Positions 23,455 through 34,960 of a stretch of DNA of 64,000 nucleotides are shown in pieces. Numbering within the stretch: the first letter of the stretch is position 1; each line of letters opens with the position of its first letter. The position numbers and the translations under genes are program-made. A model generated the notes under the pieces. It was given only the letters and a program-made list of their open reading frames with translations, was not told where the DNA came from and made no database searches. This DNA comes from Saposhnikovia divaricata (Eukaryota; Streptophyta; Magnoliopsida; Apiales; Apiaceae): positions 50,203,881-50,267,880 of the forward strand of contig CM071597.1 in assembly GCA_036435485.1 (NCBI GenBank). The letters are read 5' to 3'.

Positions 23455-23880
23455 GATTCGAGAACTCGAATTGACTTGATCGATAACTCTGAGTTCTCGA
23501 ATAGTGTTATATTGACATATCGAATCACTTCTCGAATAGCTCTTTTCTCTGGGACTCCTTGAGATATCGAATAGAGAATTTTGACATATCGAATCCCTGA
23601 GATGTCGAATAGCTTCTTTAGTCCTTGAGATATCGAATAGAGCATTGACTTGTTGACTCTTAGAGAACTCGAATGATGCTTTGACTTGTTGACTCCATGA
23701 GTTCTTGAATAGTTAATAAACATATCGAATCTCTGAGATGTCGAATGAGATATCAAACAGTGTATTCAGAGATATCGAATAGTGTCTTTTGAGATATCGA
23801 ATCTCTGACTTCTCGAATGCTAGACTTCTCGAATGCTAGACTTCTCCAATAGACAAATGTACTTCTCGAATTGGTACTTA
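23455..23880 (-). promoter_or_regulatory. U3 array of TTCGAGAA-type motifs
   Basis: This stretch holds about 20 variants of CTATTCGAxAxxTC on the minus strand. Exact TTCGAGAA/TTCTCGAA is at 23457, 23494, 23529, 23810, 23826 and 23863. The pattern TTCnnGAA is a heat-shock-element half pair. The array lies upstream of the likely TATA site, where LTR enhancers sit. Any role is inference. Confidence 0.55.
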
Positions 23881-23954
23881 GGCAAATTCTTCATTTCTTC
23901 AAATCCCAACTATGATTATTTGGTAGTCTTTATCTCCTTGCTTGAGGCATGAAC

Positions 23955-25644
23955 TGATAAGTGGATTTATATCCACTTGGAGCGTTCCATATCGGCTTAA
24001 ATTGATTGTCTTGGGCTCAAGTTTGTTGTAATTTTGATGTGTTTTGCTTAGTTGTGCAGATTTACAAGAATGTTGATTAAGGTGGATGCTTCTATCGTTT
24101 TTGGAGAATTAATTGATTGAAATTCGGATTTCTGAGACGGTTGCGCAGTCTACACTGTTTTGGACATATCTGGAGTTCTAGAAGTCCGATTTCAGCCATC
24201 TTACTGCCCACGCGAAGCTTGGGAGATTTTCTACAATATGGGACAGGTGTTGCACGGGCAGATTGCGCGTGGTTGGCGCAAGCTGCGCGACAAACAGACT
24301 GCTGGGCGCAGGTTGCGCTTGGAAAATCTTGAAAATTACTGTTTTGGCCATATCTTGAGTTCTAGAAGTCCGTTTGAGTCCCGTAAGCAGTCCACGCGAA
24401 GATAACGAGATTCTCTATCATTCTAAGGTGGTCCAGAGGTCCAACTATGATTGGAACGTTCCAGAAATATTGAAGAAAAGTCAGCTACGAATTTTCCTTA
24501 AAAACCGAATCAGTTTAGGAAACGTATTATGTGCCGAGCTGCAGAAATTCAACTTTGACAAGGAAATTGCTATAATTCCTACTTCTAATAAGTATGGTAA
24601 TTTCTCTGGGCGGCTAGAACATTCCTGAATCAGATCTATACATGGAATTTGCAATTCTATTCTCATTCAAGAACGGAAATTGCCAATCTTCTATTCCAAC
24701 TCTGAAACGGCAATTGCTTGGTGGGCAAGACTTCTAGAGCCTATATAAACACATCCAACCCTTGTAATTTGTATCATTAGGAGAGACACCATTACATATC
24801 AATTATTCTAGTTTATTTGTATTCTTTTTACTTTGTATTATCATGGTTTCACTTGATCCCATGATGACGAGAGGTTCAATTATGAACTAATTGTTGTCAT
24901 GGGATTCTAACGGATTTATTTATGGAGCTTTAGTATCTTGATTGCTTTAAAGATCTGTGTGTGATGTATATCTGATATCCTCGTATGGTTGTGCTTAATT
25001 GCTAGATGCGTAGCTAACATCTAATTTGTTAATCTCTTGTGAAGTGAAAGTGGATCTTGAGATTTAGAACTTGCCATGCTAGCATAGGTTCATGATTGTT
25101 TATCAACATGATTCGTAGTATGAGATGAAAATACTTATATTGCCCTGTGTGATCTTAATGGATAACTTGTTCTTCAACCGTTATGTTTTCAAATTCTATA
25201 GATATATAGGGTCTAAGCATAATTGGTGTCTATTCATCTTCTATCTCTTTTGTGGATGTATGTTTAGTTTGGTATTCGTATACTGAGAAGTAGCGTATAC
25301 TTGTTTCGTGTTGTCCGATCAGATATCATAACCATTGCATATAGTGATTAAAGGCGTCAGATCTAAGCAAAGTATTTAATGAAGTTAGGATCCCATGGTT
25401 TATCTTGCAGAAGTAATTCGATTCCAATTCTCGTTAGTTAGTTAAATCTTAGTTTGTTAATTTGCTTTTTAGTTAGATTTAGTTAATTAAAACCCAATTT
25501 GTTATTTGTCTTAGCAGTGAATTAAAACCATACATTGTTGCATAGGTACAATACTGAATTAAAAACCAGATCTCTGTGGGAACGAACTTGACTTATATCT
25601 ATATTATTTGTGACCACGTACGCTTGCGTGATTTAGTGCAAACA
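23955..25644 (+). mobile_element. Solo LTR in the copia LTR
   Basis: This 1,690-bp unit begins TGATAAGTGG and ends GTGCAAACA, with canonical TG...CA, and is flanked by the 5-bp TSD TGAAC (23950-23954 and 25645-25649). It contains no gag-pol. The terminal sequence (ACCACGTACGCTTGCGTG) is of the kind seen in some large Ty3/gypsy families, perhaps Athila/Tat; the assignment is tentative. A similar end in reverse orientation appears at 63686. It arose by recombination between two LTRs. Confidence 0.85.
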
Positions 25645-25859
25645 TGAACCTTGGAACTTCTTTCAAGCATTATTCTTGACTTTATAAGTACAGTTACACA
25701 ACTAGGATTTGATGCCTATTACAAGTACAGAACAAATAGAACCTCTACAACTAGAGGTTCCCTCAGTTAAGAGGTCATGTAGGTAATGCATAGCATTACA
25801 CATACTTAGGCTTGTTATTAGATGTATTCAGGAATGCCTCTGTGACTAACATACATGAC

Positions 25860-26480
25860 ATCGATTCTGTTCTAAGACTGAGGCCGTAGGCCTCGCAACC
25901 AGGTAATTTTAAGGACCTTGTACGAATTGAATTCACATCATTATTTAAGGTCAAAGATTGCATGACAAAGCTAATTATTGGTCCTTACACGACCTTGATT
26001 CTGATCGAGAATCGAGTTCGAAAACTTCACGAACTGACCGATTAAAAGAGGATACACGACCTCGATTCAAATCGTGTGTTGACCTCGTAAAGCTCACGAG
26101 CAAGCAAATTATAAAAACTCGAACGACCTCGAACCACCTCGTAAAAATGAGGTTGTAAGCGGTACGACGAAGCCATGTAATGGACCATGGACGAACTCAA
26201 TCCACCTCAAAAGGTGAGGTCGCAGTCTGTTCGATGAAATCAGTTTGGGGCATCTACACGACCTCAATTCAGGTTAGAGATCGAGGTCGCACATCTCGCG
26301 ACCTACCTCTTTTGCTGCCCTTACACGACCTCATTTCACGTCGTCAGTTGAGGTCGAAATGTCCGTGACCAGACTGTTTTGGTAGCCTTGTACGACCCCG
26401 ATTCTGGTCGAAGGTTAAGGTCGTAGGCCTCACGACCTGGGCACCTCTCCACAACCTCAATCCAGGTCGAAAATCTGCAA
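25860..26480. repeat. Degenerate GACCTC/GAGGTCG tandem array
   Basis: Roughly eight units of about 75 bp share the words TACACGACCTCRATTC, AGGTCGAAGRTYGAGGTCG and CCTCACGACC. Each unit pairs GACCTC with GAGGTC, so units can fold. Spacing and sequence vary. No gene is seen. It may be the U3 of an unidentified LTR that continues to the right. Confidence 0.6.
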
Positions 26481-27571
26481 AAAATCTAGGAAAAATGCCA
26501 AAAACGGTTATTTTTTGGAAATAAAATTTCAAAAACTCCAGGAAAATCGAAAAATGATCTTTTATGCTGAAAACACAAATTACTCTTGGGTACTAGGAAA
26601 AATCCTAATACGAAAAAATACGAGGAACTTTGTAATTCCTTGAACAAATGAGCAAGGTTCAGTAACAAAAGTTATTGGAAAATAATTGTTCAGCCTTGAA
26701 TAAGGTAAATCGTCGTAAATGTGTAGGTCGCTCCACACTTTGCATTCAAGACGATACCTGTGAAACAGTAGTGTACATACCCCTTTAAATTTCAATAAAA
26801 CCTGATCAGTTTTCCTAGAAGTTGGGGGGCAAATGATATGGGCTGAGATTAAAAGCCCTAAAGACACATTTAAATGTGGCATTAAATGAACCTAGATTGG
26901 TCCAAGGTTAAAGCCCATTAATGAGGCCCGAAACCCTAATTAAATAATAAATTCGTAGCTGATAAATCAACCAAATAATGGACTTCGTTATTGAGTCCGA
27001 AAAGGAAACTAAATCATATTAGGAGTAGCCTCCAAGATATATGTCTCCAATACTTATCTTCTTATCTTCTGGAAGGATCTAGAAGTGGGCCAAAGCTGTA
27101 ACTTGCCCACCAAGTATCCTAATTCTACCCTAATTCTAGGGTTTTCATCACCTATATAAGGACCTGTTCCTTCACAAACAGAACTACGTTTTTGGCTTGA
27201 TTCTTGATATTTGCAAGATACGTAGGCATCTTGTGAGGACCCGAGTTAAGTCACGAAACACTTGATCAGCCATTAAAGCTCGAAGCTTCCATAAACCCTA
27301 GCATTAAATACGCAGTAAATACACCCTACTTTTCGTTCCACAACAGTTTTGTAACAATAACAATAATAATATTCAATTTAATAACTTTTTTTCGTATCGC
27401 AATTCGTCTGGAAGGATTATTTATATAAAAATATCTCAAATATACTATTACAAGTAAAAAACAAAAAATAAAATTACGGAGAAGTCTAAGTATAAGAGAT
27501 AAGCGGGTAATAAATTGTGCCGCAATACCTCATCGAGTAATTTTTAGATTTTTTAAATAACAAACTCACAA
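26481..27571 (+). other. LTR-like promoter sequence, no gene
   Basis: I see no coding potential. A TATA-type sequence CCTATATAAG at 27151-27160 follows a GGGTTTTCATCA stretch. It is followed by leader-like sequence up to about 27350, which suggests an LTR promoter together with the array on its left. No boundaries with a TSD were found. Confidence 0.35.
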
Positions 27572-27649
27572 TCTATACTATTATATTACAGCCGAAAGAT
27601 TGAAATTTTGGCCGTTTGGTTTTTGGTTTGGTTATCCCAATTATTAAAC

Positions 27650-27709
<60 letters not shown>
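27650..27709. repeat. (TAA)n microsatellite
   Basis: About 20 perfect TAA/ATA units inside the probable Helitron. Confidence 0.95.
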
Positions 27710-28628
27710 TATTACAATAGATATTACCTTTTATAAACACCTAAATTTATTTATTGTACCATATCTTTCAATCATTAATATTTCTTTTCTAATTAAAACA
27801 AGTTACCTTTTAATTTAAAATGTAATCTTTCAATCATTAATATATAATCAAAAATATTGTATCATACTTAATTAATAAATAAGAAAATGATATAATTAAT
27901 GGTAAGTAGTCGATTATTTTTTCAAATTAAAATACGTTACTTTTTAATTAATAGATATTACCTTTCATAAACACCTAAATTTAATAGATATTACCTTTCA
28001 TAAACACTTAAATTTATCATTTATATCATATCTTTCAATTATTAATATTTCTTTTCTAATTAAAACAAGTTACCTTTTAATTTAAAATGTAATCTTACAA
28101 TCATTAATACATACCCAAAAATCATATCTTTCAGTCATTAATTAAATATAATAAAAATATATATACATTTATAATAAGAAAATATGATTATAATTGTTTG
28201 TATTTTGGTGCAACCATACACCAAATAATGATCACTATATTTTTAGTAAAATTAAGAAGAACCGTTAGATGTTATGATAAGATATATTATATATTTTAGT
28301 TACTCTACAAAAAATCAAAGATTCGAATCCCGTCAATATCATATTTAATTTAAAAATTCCGTACACAATTCTTCTACGACTCTTTATTCTACAATTTAAT
28401 AAAGGTGTACAAAAACTAAATTATTAGAAAAACTAAATAACTTAACAAATAACTCAATTTAGAAAAAAACTTATAACATGACATATATAGGTTAACAATA
28501 TAATAAATTTAAAAATATATATATAATTTTGATATCACTAGCATATTCTATGGATTAAAAAAGCAAAACATTTTATATAGGATATTGTAGGATTTAAGTA
28601 GTAATTACACACTTAAAAAAGAGAAAAA

Positions 28629-28783
28629 GGATCCTGAGATTAATCTCAGTGAACTTTCCTGAGATTCCCTTTAAAATTTATTGGGCCTGCAGGGCAAAAA
28701 AGGATCGTGAGATTAATCTCAGGGAACTTTCTTGAGATTCCATTTAAAATTTATTGGGCCTGTAGGGCTAATTAGCCCGCAGG
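28629..28783. repeat. Two ~78-bp tandem units
   Basis: Two imperfect direct copies begin GGATC(C/G)TGAGATTAATCTCAG and end in TTATTGGGCCTG(C/T)AGGGC. Each unit contains the palindrome GAGATTAATCTC. A related inverted motif (TGAGATATATCTCA) follows near 28876. No gene is seen. Confidence 0.75.
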
Positions 28784-29106
28784 GCTAATTAATAAAATTT
28801 TAAACAAATCTTGAATTTACAAAAATGTCCATCCATATTTACATATAAAATTATACTATCTTAGGGAACTTACCTGAGATATATCTCAGGCTCCCTACTC
28901 TCTTAAAAAAATTATTTTATTTAAATATTTATTGAATTCTTAAGATACTTAACAATAAATTTAAAAATAACATTGCATTAATAGTATTTATTTATATCTT
29001 GAAACTAAGTTTGGAACATAAGTAAATTTAAAATTAATAACAAAAAATTATTTAAATAATTAAAATTTTATATTAAATCAAAATTTTAACATATATATAT
29101 ATTAAT

Positions 29107-29210
<104 letters not shown>

Positions 29211-32200
29211 TATGACCGCCGTATTTTGCACGGGTGATAGGCTAGTACAAAAATATAAATGACTTCGTAATTTTATTTGTTTTCTAGACAAGTACAACCA
29301 TTTGCAGTAACTTATTTATAAAATTATCTTTTTATTTTTATTTTATTTCATGAATTTGTTAATTTAAAATATCTACATTTTCTCATATTTTAATATTAAA
29401 TGACCAATAGACATGCATTAGAAAGCGATGGAATGTTTATGAGACACCTATAAGTAGGCTTATCAACAGATGGGATTTGGATTGGATCATCCTAATTTAA
29501 TATTCGAATCCGTTAAAATATTTTGGGTTCTGATTGGATCAGACTAGGGGTCGGATATTTTTTAGGCCGATACACATTCGATCCGTATCAACTCCGGGTT
29601 ATCAGATCGAAGGTTCGATCCATTTAAAAAATTTTAAAAATATCTTACAGGGTAAGTACTTTCGCTCTTTAGGTTTTGGAATTTGTCAAAATAAAAGTAA
29701 AATTAAATTAGATTTAGGATTACACTTAGAATCCCCCTTAGGGGACGACACTATTCGGGAATCAAGTCAAACTGATCAAACCGAGTCAAAAATGTTTTCC
29801 GTCATATTTTCGACATTGACTTAGGATGAGAATATCATGGTAATGGTATTTTATATTATAGGTTGTTTATGTCTAAAGAAAATAGGCATTCGGCTAAAGG
29901 CACAAATATCGAGGTATTTTTAAACATTGCTTTTACGAGTCAAACTATTAAAAAGAGTGTTGTTCTTAAATTTTTTACTCTCAAATATTTTTGATATATT
30001 TATTTAATATTTATAATCAATTTGCCTTGCCAAAAGACCAAAAATAGATGTTATTCCGAAATACCCGTAAATCCATATTTATCCGGATAAAATCATTTTA
30101 ATTCAAACTTAAATATTCCTTGGACCTCATAGTCATTATTTTACATGGAATATTATGTTTGAATATTTATCAAGTCAAAACTTTTGTCTAAGTTGTTGGT
30201 AAAGACAAATGAATTTTTCGGTCGCTCCAGAAGGCTGTTTTAACAATCGAAAAATTCTTTAAAATACTTCTACATATCTTTTTGACTTGAAACTTTGAAT
30301 GTGTCCTTAGTTTCCCTATAGGACATTTTAGAATAAATTTCGTAAATTTTGGATGACTTTTTTCCGGGACCCCCTAAATCGATACGTAATTGATTTATCG
30401 GTCGCTTAAAAGTTATAGTTGGTCAACTCATTTCAAGATGAAATTTTGACCACATTCCTCTGGGAACATTTCTAGGGGATTCCAAAAATTTCATAATTTT
30501 TGAATGATTTTTCGATTTATTACGATTAAACCCATTTCGTCTCATCGGTACCCGCGTTTTTCGTTTTTAATCGTTTCGTAAATGGTAAAAACGTAAGGGC
30601 ACTCTTTCCCATGCAAATTTGAATTTTTACACAGCTGCTAGGACTTTTGGAAGATTCCCCCACACTTTCCTTTATGCCATGTGCTTTATATCATTTAAAA
30701 TAAATCAAAAATGCCTTATTTTTGGATATAAATAACCCCCCTCCCCCCCCCCCCCAATTTCTCCAAGCCCCCTACTATAACGTCCTAGAAAATTTTGAAT
30801 TTAAAATTATTTATTTAATATAAATTCTGAATTATATTATGTGAATATTGTGGTAAAGGTGAAATGTATGTGAAATTGTATTTATGTGATGATATGATGA
30901 TTTGAGTAAGGTATGAAGATCGGTGTATTTTTATTTGTATTTTAGAGGGTTTAATTATATTTAAATCATGCATTTTTTATCCTCTGTCAATTTTATAAAA
31001 TTATCGGAGGAATTAAAAATCATGAAATCTCTTGAAATATTATCTTTATATATTTATTGAGTTTTTAAAATTGTTGGGTGGATTAATTTGGGTGTTTTAG
31101 TATTTTAAAATGATTTTAAGAGTTTTATTGCATTTAAAGGATCAAAACTTGAAAAATTCATATTTAATTCATTTTTTATCCGAAAAATATTTTAAAAATA
31201 TGTGTGTGCTCGTAATTTTATATTCTTTATTTTAAAAATGAAAAGTTTAATTTTTCGAACTTTCTATTTAATTTCAATTTATGAAAGTTACTTATTAGTT
31301 TTAAAAATCGAATGAGGAGTGTTTTAATTGGGCCGAGATGTATGGTGAATAGTAATATTTCTGTATTGGGCCAAGCCCAATAGCACCCCAAAAATAAAAC
31401 CCAGCCACCTCTTCCTTGTTCCAGAGAGTTCTCGACAGAAAAAAAAAAAGACAGGGAGAGAGGAAGAAAAGGGGGAATAAGAAATTAGGGATTGGAGATT
31501 GAATTTGGGGTTCCAATTTATAATCAATTTGTAGATTTATAAACATATATAAATATATATATATATATATAATCGTGTATATATATATACATATATATAT
31601 ATATAATCGTGTGTGTAAGTGGGTGTGTATTATGCGTGTGTATATATGTGTGCAGCGGATGAGAACAGTGGAGGTGGGGAGGGGGAAGACCACCGCGCGG
31701 TGGAAGGTGGCCGGCGGTGGTGGCGGCTCTAGCAGCACGCGCGGGGAGAAGGGGAGCAGCTGGGTAAGGAGGAAGAAGGAGGGGAGAGGGCTGCTTGGTG
31801 GGTTTGTGCAGAGAGAGAGAGAGTGAGATTTTGGAGGTGGGAATCAAAAAGGTATAATTTCTTGTTTATTTATTTATTTATTTATTTATTTCAATTTTTC
31901 GATGTAAATGTTTAATATTCATTTTAGATTAATAATGTGAATTGTTGTAACTAAATTAGATTTAAATTGTGATATTATTGTTGTAATCTAATTAGTTTAA
32001 AATTTCGAGATTATTGTTTAATTTCCGTATTTAGTTCAGAAAGCATATTGTAAAGTATGATTGTCATGAATGTTAGTTGCTAATCGTTATTATGTAGTAA
32101 GTGAAGTCATAATTTCAAAGTTGAACTTGGGGGATTTTGATGAATGTCGGGAGTTATATGGATTGTTGTTGTTGTAAAATATATATATTTATATGAGTTG

Positions 32201-34179
32201 GCTAGTCGTAATTGTCTATGTGCTAAGTGTTATAGGTCAAGTAATAGTAATATTTGTTAAGTACTTTAATTGTCAGATTTTGGTGGAGAGTTATGTGTGA
32301 TTAAGTGATTTTAATTAAGGAATTTATAATTGCCTAAGTTGTATATTTGTATGAATGTTAAGTGGTGGTTTCTGAAAAGTACCACTGGCCCTAGAGGTTA
32401 TGTGATTTGTTTTGATTTAGTTTTCAAATGTAATCTATAGTAAAGTTAAACTGTTATTTTATTTCCTTATGTGTTTATGTGGTCAATGATTATATGTTAT
32501 TTAGTTTAACTGCGAGGAGTCGTAAAGAGATCATAAGTTCTAAATGTCAATATTTGAGGACTTGTGTAATTCTCATCGACTACATCCTCGGGCTTACGAA
32601 TACCAATGATTGATTGACATAAGTATAATTAATATGCTCTAGTGGTATGATCATTGATATAGCGTAAGTAATAGTTTGTGCTAGGAATTGTTTCCTAGGG
32701 CTTACGAATACCAATGATTGATTATCACGTGTATCATTAATATGCGTGAGTGATATGATCATTGATATAGTGTAAGTAGTAGTTAATGCTAACATAAATT
32801 ATTATGTGTTTATTGCATGTCGAGGCAGAATTTCTTATGTATTGAGGTGCCGCATGTCTGGGTGGGTACTTTCTGTAACACCCCCAGATCCGGGGTCCGG
32901 GATCCGGTGGTTACGGTTTCCAATTCTGTCCACAACAATTGAACTTTCCTTAACATAAAATAAATTACGTCTCTATGACCCAACACAACAATATAAAACA
33001 CACCCGTTATAGTCCCAGAGATGAAATCAGGGTAACAATCAAATTTTTATTAATCACATTATGAGTTCTTACAATCCAAAAGAATTTCAATATAAATACA
33101 TACTCTTTGCCATCCATTTACATAAGTCATACTAGACCATAATCTTGGTAATGAAAGAATAAATATATCCTACCAATAGCTTCTTCTTCAGCTCTGGTAG
33201 TCTCATCGTCCTCGCCCGCGTCGAGTGCGCCTTGTGCGAGTCATCTGGTCTAGCTGTTGTTGTGATATAATAATAAAGCAAGGGTGAGCAATAGCCCACC
33301 AACAATAATATATAACTGAACGATAATGTATAACAGTTCAAAAGTATCTTTCAAACCATATGCCATGCATTTACGGAAATGATGCCAGTATAATATGAAC
33401 GATGAAGTTACAAGGTAACTTAAAGTATTTGTTTATAGAAATATCTGCTACATCAAAAGTAAGCGAGATATTCTCATTGTTATTAAGAAGAGGAACTTGC
33501 ATGAAAAGGTTGCAATTCCAGTTATGAACACTTTTCCAGCTCTGCCAACAGTAATCATGTTGCAGGAAATAAATAAGTTTGGATGATGAACCGATGATGG
33601 AGTATTCACCGCGCCCGCTGTTCCAATCTTGATGATCAGTCGAGATCGTACAGCTCAATTTAGATTTACTACCGGTAGAAGGAAGAACTGACGGCTTTAC
33701 TTGTATACCGCCTTACTAGCTCTCCCCGGCCAACGGTTGGGCCAAAGGGGATGGACCGGCGCTACTCGGCCTCTTACACGACTCCTAGTTCAAATAGAAT
33801 TCATGATTCTGAATGTAACGTTCGTCCCCCTTTCCCCAAGTATAATACTTGTTGATAAGACTCTACAAAGTAGTCGTATCTAGTTGGAAAGGAAAATTCA
33901 CCAATCACTTCCAAGCTATTGCTTGGTAACGAATATCAACTTGTTCCAACAATCTTACCCCTCGAAAGATGAGAAGGTAAACAACGACTTAATAAGTCAA
34001 TAGCACCCGAGTTGCGAGTGAAGAGAATACTTTATGACCGGGAAGTCGACAAGATAATTAACATTTTCCAAGTAAGGTTCCCTTATTATTAGGGAGATAG
34101 ACTCAAAGAAGAATGATGTCTGAGAACCTTTCTTGATATATGATTAATAATAATATGACTCCGAAATATTTTCCGTAAT

Positions 34180-34960
34180 AATCGAAGAAGATAAACCTTA
34201 TCGAGGTTATTCTAAGTATGGAATAAATATTCAGAGAATATTTATTAAAATATTTTACAGAATATTTAGGAATATGAAAGAATATCTTTAATCAGAGTAT
34301 TTCTCAAATAATCCTTGAAGAAATATCGAGAGAATATTTATTGCATAATTAAATATTCAAATGAATATTCAAAATAATATTCATTACTTAATAAGACCTG
34401 AAAGGAATATTTAAAATATTTAAAATAATATTCGATGATTAAATAGAACCCTGGATGAATATTCAAAATAATATTCATAATAAATTAGGAATTTAAATGA
34501 ATATTGATAAAGTAATATTCATTTAATGAATAATATTCTAAATGAATATCAAGTAATATTCATTTAGTAATTCAAGCTTTAAGGGAATATTCGAGACAAG
34601 ACTCGATAAATAAATCAAGTTTCAGATGAACATTAAAATAATATTCGCCAGGTAATTACTATCTTAAATGAATACTCAAATGTAATCTTCATTTAATGAA
34701 TAATATTCTAAATGAATATCCAAATAATATTCATTTAGTAGTCCAACCTTTAGAAGAATATTCGAAATAATAATCGATAAATAATTCGACTCTGAATGAA
34801 TATTAAAAATATTATTCGTCGAATAGTTACGTTCAAATAATTATTTGAAGTAAGGATCGTTAAAATAAATAATCTCGAACGAATATTCAAATAATATTCG
34901 TCGCTCGAATAATGGAAAATATTTACTTAAATATTTTCCTCCGAGGTAATCTCGATATAT
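34180..34960. repeat. Palindrome-rich GAATATTC block in element A LTR
   Basis: About 780 bp dominated by AATATT words in both orientations. Exact GAATATTC is at 34363, 34457, 34585, 34756 and 34881. The copy in the other LTR is at about 44405-45185. GAATATTC has the form GAAnnTTC, a heat-shock-element pair. Confidence 0.75.

Larger units (their letters stand above)
12897..25851 (-). mobile_element. Ty1/copia Sirevirus-like element, cut by T1 at its 3' side
   Basis: Read on the minus strand from right to left: a 5' LTR (22740-25851, itself interrupted), a tRNA-Met-type primer site, gag, protease, integrase, RT, RNase H, a spacer, and an extra ORF after pol. Integrase before RT is diagnostic of Ty1/copia. 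A long extra ORF after pol and a large Gag with coiled coil are features of Sireviruses (SIRE/Maximus clade). The element's 3' LTR and the end of the extra ORF lie beyond T1, outside the window. Gag-pol is dead: several stops, frameshifts and a MITE insertion. Confidence 0.85.
22740..25851 (-). repeat. Copia 5' LTR, interrupted by a solo LTR
   Basis: The plus-strand left edge TGTTGAGTATTG is set by the primer site. The right edge, ...GACTAACA at 25851 (minus-strand TGTTAGTC), is my best guess, because the partner LTR is outside the window. Without the inserted solo LTR it is about 1.4 kb. It contains a U3 array of TTCGAGAA/GATATCGAATAG words (23455-23880), a TATA-like CTATAAGG on the minus strand near 23150, and a 111-bp tandem duplication. 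No gene is seen. Confidence 0.6.

Noticed and set aside
31301..31847. Overlapping minus-strand frames of 67-145 codons, with relatives near 55406-55907
   Set aside because: They are antisense shadows of a GC- and TA-rich LTR region, low in complexity, with no conserved domain.
33132..33658. Two small minus-strand frames repeated exactly at 43357-43883
   Set aside because: They are duplicated because they lie in the two LTRs of element A, not because they are paralogous genes; no domain seen.
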